A stretch of DNA of 64,000 nt, from assembly GCA_030704615.1 (NCBI GenBank), contig CM060734.1, positions 50,298,042-50,362,041 of the forward strand, given 5' to 3'. The stretch is from Takakia lepidozioides. Its lineage: Eukaryota; Streptophyta; Takakiopsida; Takakiales; Takakiaceae. This document shows positions 1-10,251 of the stretch, piece by piece (within the stretch, counting starts at the first letter, position 1; each line of letters starts with the position of its first letter). Under the pieces are notes generated by a model that did not search any database, was not told the DNA's origin, and was given only the letters and a program-made list of their open reading frames with translations. Both the position numbers and the translations under genes were made by a program.

Positions 1-59
1 GTGTTGGTAACCAACTTGCTCTCCCTCTACAGGCCACTTGATAAATCTTTATCACTCAT

Positions 60-1126
60 TTCTCCAGACCCCACTCTGGATCAACATCATGCACTCTCTT
101 AAGAATGTTTTGCTTGCAACCGTCTAACAATTCCAAGAACCTCTGGAAGAATTGCTTGGACAATATTTCTTTCTCAGTTCCACAAGGAATTTGATTCACA
201 TCAAATTCTTTAATCTCCAACCACCATGATCCCACCAGATGCCTGTCACATCTGGTTGTTCTTGACCCAGTTCCCCAGTATGGTCGCCAAATGTCGAGCG
301 ACTTTTACTCACCCATCCCTTCGCTATCCAAGGTGGAAACTCCAAGATAGAAGAATTGGATATCTCAAAGCACTCAGCCCGCTCAGAACAATCAGTCATG
401 ACCTACAGCTAGTGTATCATGGTTGTGCTTCCTGTTCGTATTTCTTCTTGCCTTCATGTTAGCAATTTACCTTACTGTGTATACTTAAACATCAGATTGC
501 TTCAGTATCTATCAGATTCCATTCACACATCCATTCATTCCACAGCTTCACTCAAGTCTCTCTACACAATGTGATTGTATCGAATAAGTATCAGATTAAG
601 ACTTATCATATATCAGGCCAAAGCCATGGTGTCTCTAGTCTGCTCTACGGTATATCACTACAGCTGTTCCTACTCTCCGCCCGATATCCTCTCGTGAATG
701 ACCAAGAAGTGCTCTCCGTGAATTGTCCTCCATGATGTTTGCTCTGCCTAATTTATCTACAAGCTGTTCTAACCGCCTAACTAACTAACTGTTACCTAAG
801 AAGTAAGCACGTTCCCTCTGCAGATGTCGTTCCCACACAGTCGTTCCCTGCCAATGATAACCGTTCTCTATGTACGTTGTGACGGGCTGTGCCAAGCTAT
901 GCCGGCTGTGATTGTGCCGAGCTGTGACTGGCTGTGCGAAGCTGTGTCGGGCTGTGATAGACTGTGTAAGGCTACGTCAGGCTGTGTAAGACTATGTATG
1001 GCTGTGACTGACTGTGCAACCTTGTGTACCACCCCCTAAGCCTGTGTTGGTCTAAGTCTACCATCGTAAGTCTGCACAAAAATTAAGGGTACCCCACAAA
1101 ACCCGTAAAACTGTCTAAGTCCCAGA
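60..1126 (-). mobile_element. Possible LTR retrotransposon end: LTR plus primer-binding site, internal region running left
   Basis: Read on the minus strand, positions 288-271 give TGGCGACCATACTGGGGAA. This looks like a primer-binding site complementary to the 3' end of a tRNA, probably tRNA-Arg because its acceptor would be GACCATA. It lies two bases from a TGTCGAGC/..GACA end at 292, as expected for the edge of an LTR. The LTR would run from about 292 towards 1126, where another ..GACA occurs, but that outer end is a guess. Minus-strand sequence from about 255 to 60 is open for some 60 residues and could be the start of gag. I recognise no gag or pol motif, and the second LTR would lie outside the window. 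What is seen is the PBS-like string; the rest is inferred. Confidence 0.3.
880..1028. repeat. GGCTGTG-type short tandem repeat
   Basis: About a dozen imperfect copies of a 10-11 base unit built on GGCTGTG(N)3-4 follow one another. It lies inside the putative LTR and explains the open reading frame there, so I do not call a protein. Confidence 0.6.
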
Positions 1127-1503
1127 CAGCCCTCTAACAAGCCATCAAAGATTTCAAGGATCACAACATCAATAGCACACTCTCATGTTTTGCTTTACTT
1201 GTCAATGCAGCAGGGTAACATTAGAGTGACACCTAAAAGGCATGGATTCTTCGTCAACTTCTTTCTTCATAAGCCCTTTAGACAAGTACATTGGAATATG
1301 CTTACCATTTCCAAACTCCACTACACATGAGTAACACTTAGAACAGAGATCTAATTCCTACCTCCAAACAGAAAGTCCTCTTCTGTGAGAGCTTTGACTA
1401 TTTTAAAGCCTTGAAGGTTACATAGATAATTCAAAAAAGAGGAATACTAGCTCTGCCAGGGAACATATGCATAATTGGTGATTAGCGATGTCACCGTGAG
1501 ACT

Positions 1504-1746
1504 TTGCCAGTAATCACTGAAAGGATTGGTTCAGGTACGAACTTCTTTGGGCGTACAATGTCAGGAAGCGAGCCGCCATCCATCACTCAAGAGCTATGCG
1601 GATTTGTCCACTGTCAGGAAATAATAACCATAGTAAGCTACGGAGATAAGCTCCTCCTTGGCTTAGACTGGCTGCAGCAAACAGGCGCCATGTTGCATTC
1701 AACCAAACCCCTCACTTGTTGCGCCTTGCGCAGTGTACGTATCTGA
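1504..1746 (+). pseudogene. Possible retropepsin-like fragment
   Basis: The translated end carries LLLGLDWLQQTGAMLH. This resembles the hydrophobic ILG-x-D/DWL-x-x-x-x-A stretch near the C terminus of aspartic proteases in Ty3/gypsy Pol polyproteins. No DTG/DSG active-site motif is visible upstream, and the frame runs straight into the 0.3-kb repeat that follows. It could equally be a chance open frame. The call rests on one short motif. Confidence 0.22.
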
Positions 1747-2566
1747 TTAAAAAAAATCACATTCCATGAAGGAGGAGAGCTAACAGTGATCAGCACAGAT
1801 TAAAAAAAAAATCAACATAGGAAATCTGACAAGGAAGTGCTTGATAAGGTGCAATAACCATGTAGATTTATTTGAGCGTTTGCTTGCCTTCTCAAAGACG
1901 TTGATCTTCTTCAGAGCCAGAATACAAGAGCTTGGCAGGCAACATCCACCATTTCTGAATCATGGCTCCAAATCGCAACAAGCTGCAGCAAACAGGCGCC
2001 ATGTTGCATTCAACCAAACCCCTAACTTGTTGCGCCTTGCACAGTGTACGTATCTGATTAAAAAAATCACATTCCATGAAGGAGGAGAGCTAACAGTGAG
2101 CACAGATATAAAATACACATAGGAAATCTGACAAGAAGTGCTTGATAAGGTGCAATAACCATGTAGATTTATTTGAGCGCTTGCTTGTCTTCTCAAAGAC
2201 GTTGATCTTCTTCAGAGCCAGAATATAAGAGCTTGGCGTCAACATCCACCATTTCTTCATGGCTACAAATCGCAACAAGCTGCAGCAAACAGGCGCCAAG
2301 TTGCATTCAACCAAACCCCTCACTTGCTGCGCGTTGCACAATGTACGTATCTGATTAAGAAAAATCACATTCCATGAAGGAGGAGAGCTAACAGTGAGCA
2401 CAGATATAAGAAATACACATACGAAATCTGACAAGGAAGTGCTTGATAAGGTGCAATAACCATGTAGATTTATTTGAGCGCTTGCTTGCCTTCTCAAAGA
2501 CGTTGATCTTCTTCAGAGCCAGAATACAAGAGCTTGGCAGGCAACATCCACCATTTCCAAATCGCG
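1671..2566. repeat. Three tandem copies of a ~300-bp unit
   Basis: The string GCTGCAGCAAACAGGCGCC recurs at 1671, 1982 and 2279. Each time it is followed by the same ~300-bp sequence, ending in CAACATCCACCATTTC. The first two units are about 311 and 297 bp; the third stops at about 2566. The copies differ by small indels and substitutions and are clearly a head-to-tail triplication. Open frames on either strand shift register from unit to unit, so it is not a coding repeat. Confidence 0.88.
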
Positions 2567-2639
2567 ACCAAACCACACAACAGTCCAAATCTTTGACTAG
2601 CGCTCTGTCTGCGGGAGACCTACCTCCCCATCCTACCCT

Positions 2640-2892
2640 CTTTTTGTTTTTTTTTTGTTTTTTGTTTTTTTGTTTTTTTGTTTTTCAGGAACAGGGGCGT
2701 GCCAGGTTGGCAGAACTTTATTTGGAATTGTTTTTTTTTAAATGTGGTGTTTGGAAACACCGGTGAGCCTTGGAGGCATTGACAGGGGCTGAGCCCAAGC
2801 CCGAAGGCAGAGAGATAGATGACAGGGGTTTGAACCCCAGACCCGCAGGCCAGCACACGAGTGGCTTACCACCGGGCCACAACCCTGTTGCG
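2640..2892 (-). mobile_element. tRNA-derived SINE, family 1
   Basis: On the minus strand the element opens with a pol III A box (TGGCCCGGTGGTAAGCC, about 2880-2864). A B box follows (GGGGTTCAAACCCC, 2838-2825), then a tRNA-unrelated body, and it ends in a long A-rich tail broken by single C's (T-rich on the plus strand, 2640-2685). Box spacing and tail are typical of a tRNA-derived SINE. Parts of the same body occur at about 23.88 kb and 31.48 kb in this window, so it is a dispersed family. Confidence 0.65.
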
Positions 2893-3172
2893 TGTATCTT
2901 TAATATTTTTTAAACAGGGCACATCCTGCAAGTGAGCTTTCTTTTTGTTTTCTTTTTTTCTTTGTTCACTGGACGTTAAAGAAACTCTATCTTTATCTTT
3001 ATCTCTGTTTTAGGCATTTCCTGCAAAATCTTTCTTTTACTTTTACTTTTTCGTTATTTTAAGCAGGGCACAGAGGACCTTTTCTCCAGTCATACAAAAG
3101 TTCTTGCCTTCAGGGTCCATAAAGTGATTTGAAGGCGAAAAATATATTTATCAATTTAGATGCGAGAGGTGC

Positions 3173-3179
3173 TATAAAA
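3173..3179 (+). promoter_or_regulatory. Candidate TATA box of the RING-finger gene
   Basis: TATAAAA lies 80 bases before the first in-frame ATG at 3259. A transcription start near 3205 would leave a short leader. It supports starting the protein at 3259 rather than at the non-ATG frame opening at 3187. Confidence 0.4.
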
Positions 3180-3258
3180 GCTTCTAGTGAAGCTGCCAAA
3201 GCAGCCCCGTGTTCTAGTCTATTCAAGCCTTTGGGAGGAGATTGATTGGAGGAGATTG

Positions 3259-3882
3259 ATGGAAGAGCTGAGTATGGAGAGTAAGCATGTGTTCACGATG
3301 TTCTTCAACCACACCAATGATGCTCACCACTTGATATTCGGTTTTAAGAGTGAAGATTCTGAAAGTAGGATTCTTTCTGCAGGCAATACCATGGGCGTAT
3401 ACGAGCGGGAATACCCCAACCCCAAGCTTGGATGTTGCATGATGACATCTTTACACCTGCAGTTGGGGGAACGATTTGTATTTTTCACCAACCAGGATCT
3501 CCATGGTATTGACATTGTGGCCATCACTATAGGCGATAACAATCCTTCAAGGTACATTGTCATGTCGCACGGTAAAGAGGAGCACACGCACTCTTTTGTG
3601 CTGCCGCGCAACCAGCCAAACAGACCCGAAGACAAATCGGGAGAAATTGTGTGTCGAGTATGTGTTGACACCATCGAGTGTGCGATAGCAACTCCGTGTG
3701 GTCATCTTCTTTGTCAATGTTGTCTGGAGCAAGCCATAGACATGCAACTTGAGCAGACACAACTTGAGCAGACACAACTTGAGCAGACACGGTGTCCAAT
3801 TTGCCGAACAAAAATCTTTAGCAACCGTCGCATATACCGTAGAGGCCGCTCTATTTCGACGGACCCCTGTCGGAATCATTAA
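3259..3882 (+). CDS. RING-HC finger protein, putative E3 ubiquitin ligase
   Basis: From the first in-frame ATG the protein has 207 residues. The C-terminal half holds a C3HC4 RING: Cys132, Cys135, Cys147, His149, Cys152, Cys155, then Cys179 and Cys182 in CPIC. RINGs of this type bind two zinc ions and recruit an E2, so a ubiquitin-ligase role is inferred. Between the second and third zinc pairs is a triplicated five-residue repeat (QLEQT), encoded by a 15-bp tandem repeat at about 3748-3790 that lengthens the RING loop. The N-terminal ~110 residues match no domain I recognise. The frame is open 24 codons upstream but without ATG, so an unseen 5' exon is possible. A TATA box at 3173 argues for a single-exon gene. 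It could be a recent, weakly constrained gene. Confidence 0.62.
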   Translation: MEELSMESKHVFTMFFNHTNDAHHLIFGFKSEDSESRILSAGNTMGVYEREYPNPKLGCCMMTSLHLQLGERFVFFTNQDLHGIDIVAITIGDNNPSRYIVMSHGKEEHTHSFVLPRNQPNRPEDKSGEIVCRVCVDTIECAIATPCGHLLCQCCLEQAIDMQLEQTQLEQTQLEQTRCPICRTKIFSNRRIYRRGRSISTDPCRNH

Positions 3883-4409
3883 ATACATGCAGGTCGCCGG
3901 GTGCGTAGTGACAATATTAATTTTTTCGTTCAAGGTTCATCCAATTTTTCAGGAATTCGGCACGGGTACTTCTCATTAAATTAGGTGGGCCATGTCAATA
4001 TTCACGAACAATTGACATTCTCTATGGCATGTCATAGTTGTGGTTAACCATAACTCTCTGGCAAGCCATAGTCATGGTTAGTGGTAAACATGTTTAAACT
4101 TTGTATTTTTTTTCTTCTTTCAAACTTTACGTTTTCACTACCATGTTGCCACCTTTTGTTTTCAAAGTTCATCTTTTTAAATGAAGATTATTCCCATATT
4201 TCGTCTACTAACCAGGGCTGAATTCTAAAATATCTGTTCTCTCTTAAAGTGAATTTAATTAATGTGGGAATAGAGCGACCTCTACGGTACTTTCTTTGAG
4301 GAAGAGGTGGATGATCAAGTGTTGCTGCTTTGCATTACAACCTAACTTAAGTTAGAGGATTTATGATGTGATGCAACCTTGATAAATGTTTCTAGCTCTC
4401 TTTCGGAGT

Positions 4410-4868
4410 TAGTTTTTTTTGCTCCTATGGGCTAGCCGTGCAGGTCTGGAGCCCCTTCTTTTTCTCTGTAGCTTTGTTCAAATTCCCGCAGTGGTATGGC
4501 TGCTAGCCCTTTTGGCCTCTCTTGTTGGACCCTACTGGGGGCCTCATTCTCTTCTTTCTTATAAACTAGTTTATGGGCCAGAGCTGGATTCTGTTTTCTG
4601 GTTCTCCAGAAGAAGCAGCTCTTCTCTGTCCTTAGGCAGTTTCCTCTCTTCTTGTTAGGCAGTTTGGCTTATAGCTCGCTGGATTCCAGTAAGCCATTTT
4701 TGTGATTAGAGCTTAGCCCTAGGTGGTTGGTTCAAAGTTGCTACCTGATCGCTTGCGACGCATGCCTCATGGCCTCTTGTCTTGGTTATTTTTTCCAAGA
4801 CACCTTTTATTTAATATGATATAAAAGAGCTTCCCGTTTGCATTTAAAAAAATAAAAAAATAAAAAAT
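4410..4868 (+). other. Unclassified stretch ending in an A-rich tail, possibly a 3' fragment of a non-LTR element
   Basis: The stretch ends TTTATTTAATATGATATAAA, then a GC-poorer run of A's interrupted by T's. This pattern is common at the 3' ends of plant LINEs. No coding motif or target-site duplication is visible. The retroelement call is an inference from the tail only. Confidence 0.2.
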
Positions 4869-4938
4869 GTTGGTTTACTAGATTGATTGATTGAGTATTA
4901 TACATCTGTTACCACTGCCGCAACTCAACTAAATAGAA

Positions 4939-5185
4939 ACCAACAGTCAGTAGCTTAGTTGGTTAAGTGCACTGAGTGCCACCCACATGATTATGGGGTC
5001 AAATCTTGCTACTTGACGGGTGTGGTATACTCTTCTCCCCCTTCCCTGGGCGGTGTCCCATTTCTCAACCTCCATGGCACATTTACTGTGAAAGAGGTTA
5101 TTTTCTCCTCTCACTATAATTAAGGGGTCTGATTTGTGAGCTGTCGCTCCCAGGTGTTTCCCTTTAAATAAATAAATAAAAAGAA
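4939..5185 (+). mobile_element. tRNA-derived SINE, family 2 (full-length copy)
   Basis: The head has a pol III A box (TAGCTTAGTTGGTTAAGTGC, 4951-4970) and a B box (GGGGTCAAATC, 4995-5005). The tRNA-related part is followed by a body shared almost base for base with 23508-23750 and, for its last ~80 bp, with 10711-10790. The copy ends in a run of AAAT units at 5165-5183. Three copies with a common head-to-tail order and a simple-repeat tail identify a SINE family. Confidence 0.8.
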
Positions 5186-5747
5186 GAAAAATTCTTTTAC
5201 GTATGACCCAATTGTTCAGCAATTATAGAAAGTGGTGGGGTGTTTGTGCCTATGCATAAGCAGGGTTAATTATCTGAGGTTCAAAGTGTCCACCTGCCAA
5301 CCCAAGGCGAGAGTCCTTTGGGACCAAGAGACTTGTATTTTTCTTTTGGTACCTGTGCCATATTTTTGCATATAGTGGAGGCCCTGGGTGGAGATTAGCT
5401 AGTAGCGGTAGTAAGTTGGAGACTTGAAGGCCAGGGAGAGCAAACCTTCCCTCCCTTATATGGGCCCAGCCGTCTGATGTACTTATGGGGGAGAAGAAAT
5501 CCCATTTTTTCTTAAAGAGTTATGAGTTGCAAGCTTCTGTTTGGAACAACAAAAACCTCAATCATTCAATTCTAGTATAATACCAGTCCTTGATGGCCTA
5601 ACCCCTAAAGTTTTGGGGGCGGCAGTGGAATAGATGACAAAGAAAAGAAAAAAGAAAAGAAAAGTAAAGTAAAAACAAAAGCTGTAAAATCTGTTCCTTT
5701 TGGGGTAGATAAGTCATAGGTTCTAAAGTCGTAGGGTTCACAGGTGT

Positions 5748-5752
5748 AAAAA
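5748..5752 (-). terminator. Pol III terminator of tRNA-Asp
   Basis: On the minus strand a run of five T's lies eight bases after the tRNA 3' end, the usual RNA polymerase III stop signal. Confidence 0.75.
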
Positions 5753-5760
5753 TGAAGACC

Positions 5761-5831
5761 GCCGCTGCCGGGGATCGAACCCGGGTCACCCGCGTGACAG
5801 GCGGGAATACTTACCACTATACTACAACGAC
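5761..5831 (-). tRNA. trnD-GUC: tRNA-Asp (GTC anticodon)
   Basis: The minus strand reads as a 71-nt cytosolic tRNA-Asp. It has acceptor GTCGTTG pairing with CAGCGGC, a D arm with A box TAGTATAGTGGTAAG, an anticodon arm CCGCCTGTCACGCGG with GTC in the loop, and a T arm with B box GGTTCGATCCC. The plant tRNA-Asp I remember differs only in the 3' acceptor strand (A to G, giving a G-U pair). All arms fold and a T-run terminator follows, so it should be functional. It has no intron. The open frames overlapping it on the same strand are by-products of the tRNA. Confidence 0.95.
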
Positions 5832-6208
5832 TTCGATGATAGAAGAGTTCTGAAAACTGCTATAATACAGAACCAAAAGAAGAATTCCTTACACCATATT
5901 AGAAGCACCCTATTGCTTGAATATTCCATAAGTCATAAGGAGTGAGGGAAAATGAAAATGTTGTAATGGAGTAAAAAACAGTCTAGGGTAGTTCCCATTG
6001 TAATTTGCATTCTTTTGAATCGTAAAGCACTCCCAACAAAATTTGTTTTGTATTTATCGTGCCATTAAAAAGCAGAATTCATCAGGGTGCATTCCACCAG
6101 CCTATCAGCTCCATGGAGTGCATTCCGAAATGCAGAATGCACCGGCCATTAGACATTTTTCTTTACAATTTTTGGCATTTCTTTACGCAGCGTAATGCCC
6201 CTCATGTC

Positions 6209-6264
6209 GGGCATTCCGGGATTTTCAGGCCTTCGGACTCAGGCCCTTAAATCCGGGAATGCCC
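6209..6264. repeat. Foldback hairpin
   Basis: A 16-base arm starting GGGCATTCCGGG (6209-6224) is matched by its reverse complement, with one mismatch, at 6249-6264. The loop is 24 bases. Related GCATTC words recur over 6085-6210, suggesting a decayed foldback element. Confidence 0.6.
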
Positions 6265-6307
6265 TCCACTCAGGGCAATAAGGGGCCCAGGTTTGAAGGG
6301 GGGCTTA

Positions 6308-6723
6308 GAGCATCTCCACCCGCCATGCTATTTATCAGGCGCTAAATCAAAAGTAGCGTGCCAAGGGCATAATTCACACCCTGAAGCAACCAGCATTAGG
6401 TATTTCCACGTGTTCCTATATTGTGCAGCAAGTGTTCATTATCCAGCATTAGCGTGGATCTATGCTTCGTCACTCAGCGGGAAATCAAGACCTGCTGACG
6501 TCAGTGATGAAGTCATCACTGACCTATGTCACTTGGTTTCAGGGTTCCCTTCACAAAAAGCGCACGCTAGACTATCCGCCAGATCTAGCGGATTATCTGA
6601 GTCTAGAATCAGATCTGAAAGGTCCGCCAAAATTTGGCATGTGTGGGTGGAAGTGCTATTTTATTGAAAAATCGCCAGATCTGGTTTTAGCGTGGGGGAT
6701 AGCGTGGCGGGGTGGAGATGCTC
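6308..6723. mobile_element. PIF/Harbinger-type MITE, 416 bp
   Basis: The ends are inverted repeats of about 26 bp: GAGCATCTCCACCCGCCA on the left, the complement of ..GGTGGAGATGCTC on the right. Each end is flanked by TTA (6305-6307 and 6724-6726), the 3-bp target-site duplication of PIF/Harbinger elements. TIRs starting GAGCATCTCCA are common in plant members of that superfamily. No transposase is encoded, so the element is non-autonomous. Outside the TTA, both flanks carry the same 18-bp word (6286-6303 and 6730-6747), which the insertion alone does not explain. Confidence 0.72.
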
Positions 6724-7195
6724 TTATTGCCCAGGTTTGAAGGGGGGTGTGAGGATTAGAGAGTGGTCCGGGAATTAAAAGGCGGGTGATATAGTAAGCT
6801 ACCGCCCACTCAGGGATTACCTTATACATAGCTTGATAAATTTGCTTGGCCTCCAAGCCAAAGTAGACTGCTACTCGCCACTCCTTGTGCAGTGGCAATG
6901 GAGTCATTTAACCGAGTCCATCTTCAGCCCTACTGCTCATGTGATATTTGATTTCAGCCTTTCTCGTACAATTGTTGAGAGTGAACCAAATTGTGGCAAA
7001 TTGCAGGGGGGCGGGCTTTGGAAAGCCACTGCCCATACTGGACAACACTTTGTGTGAGCAATTTTGGCATGCACTGCGACAAAGAAAGAGACAATGTGCT
7101 CATGTTCACTTGTTCCTGCTACATCTGGACGCAAGGGGGTGCATATGCCCGGAGGACAAAGGGTGGGGCTGGGTCCAATAAGGACAGCACTTCAA

Positions 7196-7882
7196 ACTTC
7201 TGGGAAGATCCCACATTCAGAAATCCCACATTCATCTCTCGCAACCAGCGATGAATTCAAAAGGAATCTGGATTTCTGCACAGCTTCTTTCGCATCCAAA
7301 TGGTTTTCAACTGAGGCCTCAGAGAGAGCCCAGGCTCATGCTTGCATCCTGGTGATTAGCAGCCCACATCCTATTGCACTTATAAAGTGATTGTTCCCAC
7401 CACACTTGGGCTGTGAAGCTGGAGCATCTCATTCATAATACTCTGAACTTTACTCCCACAGATTGAACTGTCTATTCTCAGTTTTCTAAGCCCATGGGTA
7501 TAAGCCCATGGGGATGGGGGCACATTGGAGCCCTGCAGATTTCAGAGGATTTAATGAATGTAAAAGAAGGATGCGACCACCCCAGTAACTAAATTTAAGA
7601 GGCCAATGCAGTGGCATGTTTCACCCAAGGAGGTGCAAAAGGGCCAACCATCGACAGCCAACTGGCCACCGATAATGTATCATGACAAGCCAATAGAGAT
7701 CTCAGGCAGCGCAGCAGAACTCTCCCTTCCCAGATGATTATACATGTATTACCAGAAGCAACAAGACATTCCATTCCTTCCACATGGTGAGGGTAACAAT
7801 TGCTGGGCTTGTCAATCCTCACAATACCCATCGCCCAAGGCAGCCGTCAAAATCCAAGTATCTTCTCCATAACGTACACGAA
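7196..7882 (-). pseudogene. Displaced copy of the SYP4 3' end (last coding bases plus 3' UTR)
   Basis: This stretch is a near-copy of 11266-11930, the final bases of SYP4 exon 8 plus its 3' flank, in the same orientation. The homology includes the stop codon and about ten preceding codons, then breaks at about 7882 inside the transmembrane-segment codons. No other SYP4 exon follows upstream. The copies differ by scattered substitutions and small indels. It is a partial segmental duplicate with no coding capacity. A smaller satellite of the event pairs 7093-7127 with 10581-10617. Confidence 0.85.
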
Positions 7883-8507
7883 ATTCACACCGTCAGCTTA
7901 CCACACATGATTGTTAAAACCCCGTAAATGCACTTGCAGCCACATACATGTTCCTACATTGCTGATCCAGTATGAAAAGATTCAAAATGCAATTGCTGTC
8001 GAAGAGGCTCTCAGAAATAGTTGCTACCCTCTTGAGGTAGGATTTGAAGTTACTCATGTTCAGTACAGTTTCCATATGACAATCCAGGCATATTAGCTTG
8101 CTAGATACTAGATCTTCAGGAACATAGAAATTCATAAATACTTGCTATTCCATTTGGAGCCAGTATTGAGAACAAAAGTCTTGGGTGAGATCTTGGGTGG
8201 TGCCGTCCGGTACTGTGCCATTAGAACTAGTTGATGTAGATACAGTTGCTGGTCTCTCGTGCTGTCAAGAACGAGAAGTGTGAATACCTTTCCTGTGTAA
8301 ATCGAGTGACGTGCTGGTTTTGGAATAAGATCAATTGTGGTTCCTGTCATAAGTGAGAACTGGCTGGATTGGGCTTATGCTACCGTCGAGAATAGCACGA
8401 GCAGGATTCCTGTCACGATTCAGAACTGGTTTGAATTGAATATGTGCAGAGATGTGATCAGACTGGACTTGCCCTCCGGTTGAAAGTTTTAGAGAAACGT
8501 CATAAGG

Positions 8508-9143
8508 TCAGTCAGCTACCAACCTGTGAAGAGGAATTATGTAGCCCACAGCCTGCACGCCAAGCATCCCAAGCGAGATGTAGGGCATCGACTCCGGATG
8601 GCGCTTGACATGTGACAACTGGGCACCAATACATAGCAGCATCAGAGTTAGGGGTTCCACACTAAACGACCCTTCCAGACTCTGCCGAGAAATGATCTCA
8701 TCCCGCTGTTGCTTGTAAGTGATCGGGAAAGTCTCAAGGTCCGTCGGTTTGAAGTAGAAAGGTTCGTCCACATTTCGTCCACATTCCGCCGGCGATGTCT
8801 ATCTTCACAGTTAGCCTTGTCAGCCACCTAGCAACTATTGAGGGGTACTCCAGAACAATTTCAAGGGAACAGTCAAGCCCATCATCTAAGGCATATGCAT
8901 TGTCCTGGGGCGGGGTCCAATTGGCATCTCTACTGGTCGACAGCCCTTCATGTACATTTTCCCATCCTTGGGATTATACAGACCTTCTGCAAAATAATCG
9001 AGCGGATTTGCAGCAGAAAACCCAGCTGGTGTAATCTTCAAGTGAGCTCCCACTTTGAAATATTCTGGCTGCTTGCTTGGGCGGCGTGCACTTGAGCGAG
9101 GATTCGCTTTTAACGGCATCATCCATTGTCCCTCTGGGACCAT
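8508..9143 (-). pseudogene. DUF2921-family membrane protein fragment, frameshifted
   Basis: The first minus-strand segment (9143-8886) contains FAEGLYNPKDGKMYMKGCR, resembling the AEG-x-Y-x(5)-G-x(2)-M-x-GCR motif I associate with plant DUF2921 proteins. After a frame change the sequence continues as GLDCSLEIVLEYPS. After another it gives a stretch with FYFKPTDLETF and a hydrophobic segment around SLGMLGVQAVGYIIPL (8771-8508), again in family order. A short direct repeat of the word CGTCCACATT lies at the second frame change. Weak open sequence extends upstream to about 9360. DUF2921 proteins are large multi-pass membrane proteins; this is only a central piece with at least two frame breaks. 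Family assignment is from remembered motifs. Confidence 0.55.
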
Positions 9144-9729
9144 GGTAAAATTACTCTGCTCGCAAGTACATTCACGTTCCCTTGTTTGACGTCCCTACTA
9201 TGACTGATATTTGCCTTATTCCCATCCTCAGAGAACCTTCCCCCAGTGGCTAGTCCATATTCAAGCTTATGCGGAGACTGTCCCACTGAAACTCTTTCAT
9301 TAAGACTAGAAATCTGCCTACCCGAGGCACCCCCATTGAGGGATTACGTCCTGGAAGGACTCAAACTTCCCCCTTAGGCAAAGAGCCACTATGCATGAAA
9401 CATCGTTCAGATATAGATTACAACCAACTGGAGACAGACGTATGCACCAGGGGCCTGCACGAGTAGTTGGTGGACTCTGAAAATAGCATTAGTCACAAAG
9501 GCGTTACAAAGACGTCGTAGAGTGGGAGAAGCGGAGGGGTAGGAAGCGAGATATACATCACAATTGATACCAAAATTGTAAACAGCATTGTCAAATTAAA
9601 GGAAGTCGTTTTACTCATCCACAAGTACAAGGCCACAATCTGAGGCATGGTGGACATACTACCAAGCACGGTCAGGAAACTATAGATACTTCAGCACCTT
9701 TCTGAGCCTCCTAACACCGGCTCAAACAC

Positions 9730-10170
9730 TCAAGCAGTCAGAACAACGGCACCACCAGCCTCTTTGATCTTCTTCTCAGCTAGCTTTGAGAAAAACTTGG
9801 CCTTCACGACCAGAGGTTGCCCAGGTAGATCTCCCTTTCCAAGAACTTTGAAGAAACCGTGCTGCGTGACGTCCAACAATGGGGCGCTCTTCTCACCGTC
9901 AACCTTCTCCTTGACAGCCTCAGGTACCAACGACCAGAGCTTGTCCAAATTCACAATGGGGCAATGATACTTGTTCATGGTCTTGTGGAAGTATCTCATA
10001 CCAACCTTGCCGAAGTAGCCGGGATGATACTTATCAAACAAGATTCGGTGATGGTGCATACCTCCAGCGTTACCCCGACCTCCCGGATGCTTCCTGTGCT
10101 TCCCAACACGCCCATGCCCTGCGCTCACATGCCCTCTCTTCTTCCGATTCTTCTTCAACCTCGTCGTCAT
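9730..10170 (-). CDS. RPL27A: 60S ribosomal protein L27a (uL15), cytosolic
   Basis: A single uninterrupted frame of 146 codons, the usual length for eukaryotic L27a. It begins [20 protein letters not shown] and continues with the glycine/histidine-rich [20 protein letters not shown] segment that contacts 28S rRNA. The body has [11 protein letters not shown] and it ends GGAVVLTA. The ATG at 10170 fits the conserved N terminus; the frame runs 22 codons further upstream without support. The protein is part of the large ribosomal subunit near the tRNA exit region. Lack of introns is normal for this family in plants as I recall it, so it need not be a retrocopy. The leader is pyrimidine-rich, and a telo-box-like TAACCCTAA lies at 10243-10251, typical of plant ribosomal-protein promoters. 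No damage is seen. Confidence 0.95.
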   Translation of the reverse strand: MTTRLKKNRKKRGHVSAGHGRVGKHRKHPGGRGNAGGMHHHRILFDKYHPGYFGKVGMRYFHKTMNKYHCPIVNLDKLWSLVPEAVKEKVDGEKSAPLLDVTQHGFFKVLGKGDLPGQPLVVKAKFFSKLAEKKIKEAGGAVVLTA

Positions 10171-10242
10171 GGCCGCTCCACCACCACTGCAGGCCACCCT
10201 CGAGATGCTCCCAGACAGAGAGACACAGCTCTCCACAGCTCC

Positions 10243-10251
10243 TAACCCTAA
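10243..10251. promoter_or_regulatory. Telo-box-like motif upstream of RPL27A
   Basis: TAACCCTAA, one base from the AAACCCTAA telo box found near the start of many plant translation-machinery genes, lies 73 bases before the RPL27A ATG. A second near-match begins at 10257. Confidence 0.45.

Noticed and set aside
5605-5817. Open frames of 60-70 codons over the tRNA-Asp gene
   Set aside because: They read through the tRNA itself; the apparent SIPGSGG-type peptide is a translation of the T arm and anticodon arm.
9859-10245. 128-codon plus-strand frame opposite RPL27A
   Set aside because: It is the antisense of a highly conserved ribosomal-protein gene and has no independent motif.
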